Shown here: piece by piece, positions 5,388-7,346 of the stretch | How positions within the stretch are numbered: the stretch's first letter is position 1 | How the letters are laid out: every line of letters begins with the position of its first letter | DNA from: JBQCHF01 sp051953655 | Lineage (GTDB): Bacteria > Actinomycetota > Actinomycetes > Motilibacterales > Motilibacteraceae | Assembly: GCA_051953655.1 (NCBI GenBank) | Contig: JBQCIO010000196.1 | Location: 1 to 7,346 of the forward strand | Direction: 5' to 3' | Length of the DNA: 7,346 nt | Position numbers and translations under genes: made by a program | Notes under the pieces: model-generated | What the model was told of the DNA's origin: nothing | Databases searched by the model: none | What the model saw: the letters and a program-made list of their open reading frames with translations, nothing else

Positions 5388-6392
5388 GTGAGCGCGCCTG
5401 CCCCCACCGTCCCCCCGGCTGCCGGCTCCAGCACCACCACCGCCGACGACCAGGGCGTCCGGGCGGGCATCCGTTGGCTGCTGGACCGCCTCGACCCCGC
5501 CGGCCGCGCGCTCCCCCGCCTCGCCTGGGCCAGCCTGGTCACCAACATCCTGCTCGTGGTCACCGGCGGCGCCGTCCGGCTCACCGGCTCGGGCCTGGGC
5601 TGCCCCACCTGGCCCTCGTGCACCGAGGACTCGCTGGTCAACACCCCGGCCTACGGCATCCACGGATACGTCGAGTTCGGCAACCGGCTGCTCACGTTCG
5701 TCCTCACCGCGGTCGCGCTGGCCACGTTCGTCGTGGCGCTGCTGGACCGGCTGGCCCGGCGTCGCGGTCCGGCCTCGTTCCGGCTCGCGCTGGCGCTGCT
5801 GCTGGGCATCCCGCTGCAGGCGGTCATCGGCGGCATCACGGTGCTGACCAAGCTCAACCCGTGGGTCGTCATGCTGCACTTCCTGGCCTCGATGCTGCTG
5901 GTGGGCCTGGCCACCTGGCTGGTCCGGCGCAGCCAGGAGGCCGACGTCCCGGCGCGGCCGGTCGTGCCGCCCGCGGTGCCCGGCCTGGCCGTCGCGGTGC
6001 TCGCCACGCTGGTCGCGGTGCTCTACGTCGGCGCCATCGTCACCGGCAGCGGCCCCCACGCCGGCGACGCGCAGGCCCACCGCACCGGCCTGGACCCGCG
6101 CTCGGTCAGCCAGCTGCACGCCGACCTGGTCTTCCTGCTGGTCGGGCTCACCGTCGGCCTGTGGGTGCTGCTGCTCGTGCTCGGCGCGCCCGCCCCGGCC
6201 CGGCGCGCGGCCGCGCTGCTGCTCGGGGTGGAGCTGGCCCAGGGCGTCGTCGGCTTCGTGCAGTACTTCACCCACCTGCCGGTGGTGCTGGTGGCCGCGC
6301 ACATGCTCGGCGCCGCGCTGCTCACGGCGGTCGCGGTGCACGTGCTGCTCACCCTGCGCACCCGCCCCGCGCTCGCCCTCCTGCATGCGTGA
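5388..6392 (+). CDS. ctaA: Heme A synthase, CtaA/COX15 family
   Basis: The product has 334 residues from GTG 5388. It oxidises the C8 methyl group of heme O to give heme A for cytochrome aa3 oxidase, in the cytoplasmic membrane. About eight transmembrane helices form two four-helix halves, starting near residue 43 after a flexible Pro/Ala/Thr N-terminus. The first outer loop has 'GAVRLTGSGLGCPTWPSC' with the paired cysteines C72 and C78 of actinobacterial and Bacillus-type enzymes. Probable heme ligands are His92 ('IHGYVEFGNR', with Glu96) and His164 in the first half, and His244 ('QLHADLVF') and His305 ('AAHMLGAAL') in the second. The start is chosen because TACCAT lies 6 nt upstream and no Shine-Dalgarno is present; longer in-frame extension to 5265 would run back through the inverted repeats. 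The stop codon lies inside the left arm of a terminator hairpin. Family assignment is secure. Confidence 0.94.
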   Translation: MSAPAPTVPPAAGSSTTTADDQGVRAGIRWLLDRLDPAGRALPRLAWASLVTNILLVVTGGAVRLTGSGLGCPTWPSCTEDSLVNTPAYGIHGYVEFGNRLLTFVLTAVALATFVVALLDRLARRRGPASFRLALALLLGIPLQAVIGGITVLTKLNPWVVMLHFLASMLLVGLATWLVRRSQEADVPARPVVPPAVPGLAVAVLATLVAVLYVGAIVTGSGPHAGDAQAHRTGLDPRSVSQLHADLVFLLVGLTVGLWVLLLVLGAPAPARRAAALLLGVELAQGVVGFVQYFTHLPVVLVAAHMLGAALLTAVAVHVLLTLRTRPALALLHA

Positions 6393-6439
6393 GGGGACCC
6401 CTCACCCGCTGAGAAGCAGGTCAGGGGTCCCCTCACGCA
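6386..6439. terminator. Bidirectional terminator hairpin between convergent genes
   Basis: A perfect 17-bp arm, 6386-6402 (TGCGTGAGGGGACCCCT) against 6423-6439, is continued after one mismatch by ACC/GGT and, after another, by GCT/AGC closing a GAGA loop (6411-6414). The ctaA TGA (6390-6392) is part of the stem, and the minus-strand gene ends 17 nt beyond, so the element can stop transcription from both sides. Each arm is also a palindrome by itself (GAGGGG-A-CCCCTC, AGGGG-T-CCCCT). There is no T-run. Confidence 0.75.
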
Positions 6440-6455
6440 CGGCGGGACGGGCGGG

Positions 6456-7178
6456 TCAGCGCCCGGGCGTGCCGCCCTTCAGCTGGATGCCCGCCATCCG
6501 CTCCCACTCGTAGGGCCCGACCTTCACCGCCGCGCCGAGCTCGCGGGAGAACTCCTCCTGCAGCTCGATCCGCGCCAACGCGGCCACCCGGTGGGCCTGC
6601 TCGACGTCGCGCACCACGACGTCGCCGTAGGCGCCGTCCGGGGCCACCACGACCAGCCGCGCCGCGCCGCGCCCCAGGTGCTCGACGACGCCCTGCACCG
6701 GCACCGCGTGCGCCCCCTCTTCACCGGCGGGAGCGCCCACGCCCCCGTGCGCCCGGGCGAACTCCAGCGCCCGCCGGGCGGCGACCACGGTGCGCCGGTC
6801 CAGCCGGTCGTCCACCGGCTGGCGCTGGGTGTCCAGCCCCAGGGCCACCAGCCCGAAGGCGACCAGCACGATCCCGACGACGGCCATCGGCACCGACGAC
6901 CACAGCCCGCCCGCGACGTCGCACAGCCCGACCAGCAGCAGCGGGCTGGCCCAGTGCGGCGAGGGCAGCCGCTCCCCGTCCGGCACGTCCAGCCCGTCCG
7001 GCCGGCGCTCGAGCCCGACCGCCCCGTTGAGCGAGCCCAGGCACAGCACGGTGCCGATCGCGAGCAGCGCGGTGGCCGGGGTGGAGAGGTCGAGGTCGCG
7101 GTCGGCGTAGGCCCAGCAGATGCCGACGGCGAGCAGGGCGGCCCCGAGGACCGCCGCAGAGATCAGGGCGCGGCGCAT
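6456..7178 (-). CDS. Conserved-looking membrane protein of unknown function, four transmembrane helices plus cytoplasmic C-terminal domain
   Basis: The product has 240 residues from ATG 7178-7176. I do not recognise a named family. Hydrophobic helices lie at about residues 4-25, 34-56, 77-94 and 97-115. Residues about 116-240 are soluble, mixed alpha/beta in appearance ('GAARLVVVAPDGAYGDVVVRDVEQAHRVAALARIELQEEF'), ending in 'GPYEWERMAGIQLKGG'. No catalytic motif, signal peptide cleavage site or metal-binding cluster is evident. The start is chosen because TAGCCT lies 7 nt upstream and because the residues of the longer frame back to 7301 are low-complexity Arg/Gly. The gene converges on ctaA across a shared terminator, so it is a separate transcript and need not act in heme A synthesis. 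Codon bias supports a real gene; the function is open. Confidence 0.75.
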   Translation of the reverse strand: MRRALISAAVLGAALLAVGICWAYADRDLDLSTPATALLAIGTVLCLGSLNGAVGLERRPDGLDVPDGERLPSPHWASPLLLVGLCDVAGGLWSSVPMAVVGIVLVAFGLVALGLDTQRQPVDDRLDRRTVVAARRALEFARAHGGVGAPAGEEGAHAVPVQGVVEHLGRGAARLVVVAPDGAYGDVVVRDVEQAHRVAALARIELQEEFSRELGAAVKVGPYEWERMAGIQLKGGTPGR

Positions 7179-7185
7179 GCCCCGG

Positions 7186-7191
7186 AGGCTA
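7186..7191 (-). promoter_or_regulatory. Putative -10 element of the minus-strand membrane protein gene
   Basis: TAGCCT on the minus strand (TAnnnT) ends 7 nt before ATG 7178-7176, again the spacing of a leaderless transcript. The -35 region is not convincing. Confidence 0.45.
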
Positions 7192-7268
7192 TCCGCGCCG
7201 CCCGCGCCGCAGACGCCACCCCCGCTGTGACTCCCCCGACACCCCCGACCCCTCCTCCGCCGGGGGGA

Positions 7269-7283
7269 TACACGGAAGGTGTA
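7269..7283. promoter_or_regulatory. Perfect palindrome TACAC-N5-GTGTA, possible operator
   Basis: TACAC (7269-7273) and GTGTA (7279-7283) flank GGAAG. One further pair (G7267 with C7285) follows a mismatch. It lies about 90 bp upstream of the minus-strand gene and close to the window edge, where a plus-strand gene could begin. The size suits a dimeric HTH repressor, but no regulator can be assigned. Confidence 0.35.
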
Positions 7284-7346
7284 GCGGTGGCGGGGCCCCA
7301 CCCGCGTGGTGAACGCGCGGGGCGGCGGCGGACTGGGCGCCCCCGG

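Noticed and set aside
4992..6386. 464-residue minus-strand frame opposite ctaA and its upstream region
   Set aside because: Gln/Arg/Gly-rich shadow of the transmembrane gene ctaA. Its end merely translates the 79-bp palindrome.
7242..7266. CCCCCG ... CGGGGG hairpin as a terminator
   Set aside because: A 6-bp stem with a 13-nt loop in homopolymer-rich sequence and no gene ending nearby; likely chance.
7309..7346. Possible start of a plus-strand gene at GTG 7309 (VNARGGGGLGAPP...)
   Set aside because: Only 12 codons are visible, Gly-rich, with neither a -10 box at leaderless spacing nor a Shine-Dalgarno; it cannot be supported.

Overview
The window is very GC-rich. Its genes show strong G/C bias at third codon positions, and several appear to start on leaderless GTG or ATG codons, so it comes from a high-GC actinomycete. 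The suf, ABC exporter and heme A synthase content is typical of Actinomycetota core genome. A Geodermatophilaceae/Frankiales-type organism (Blastococcus, Geodermatophilus, Modestobacter) is my guess from general resemblance; nothing in the window proves it.

Layout. Minus strand, 1-1373: the start of the SUF iron-sulfur cluster assembly operon, with the Fe-S-sensing repressor sufR first and the 5' end of sufB coupled to it by an ATGA overlap. Plus strand, 1483-3191, divergent from sufR: a two-gene ABC exporter (ATPase, then permease, also ATGA-coupled). Plus strand, 3363-4884: an ECF sigma factor and its membrane-anchored zinc-finger/RskA-type anti-sigma factor, overlapping by 20 bp. Positions 4885-5387 hold no gene but are unusually structured: a strong terminator hairpin, a 79-bp imperfect palindrome, a 20-bp tandem repeat and a nested inverted repeat. 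Plus strand, 5388-6392: ctaA/COX15 heme A synthase. It converges across a long terminator hairpin on a minus-strand four-helix membrane protein of unknown function (6456-7178). The last ~155 bases contain a small perfect palindrome and no gene I can support.

How they fit together. SufR and SufB concern Fe-S cluster supply, and CtaA makes heme A for cytochrome aa3 oxidase, so both flanks serve assembly of redox cofactors. The ABC exporter between them has no substrate assignable from sequence. The sigma/anti-sigma pair is a self-contained membrane-signalling unit whose own promoter may be autoregulated. No defence system, CRISPR array, insertion sequence, phage gene, tRNA or rRNA was seen. The most unusual material is non-coding, in front of ctaA.
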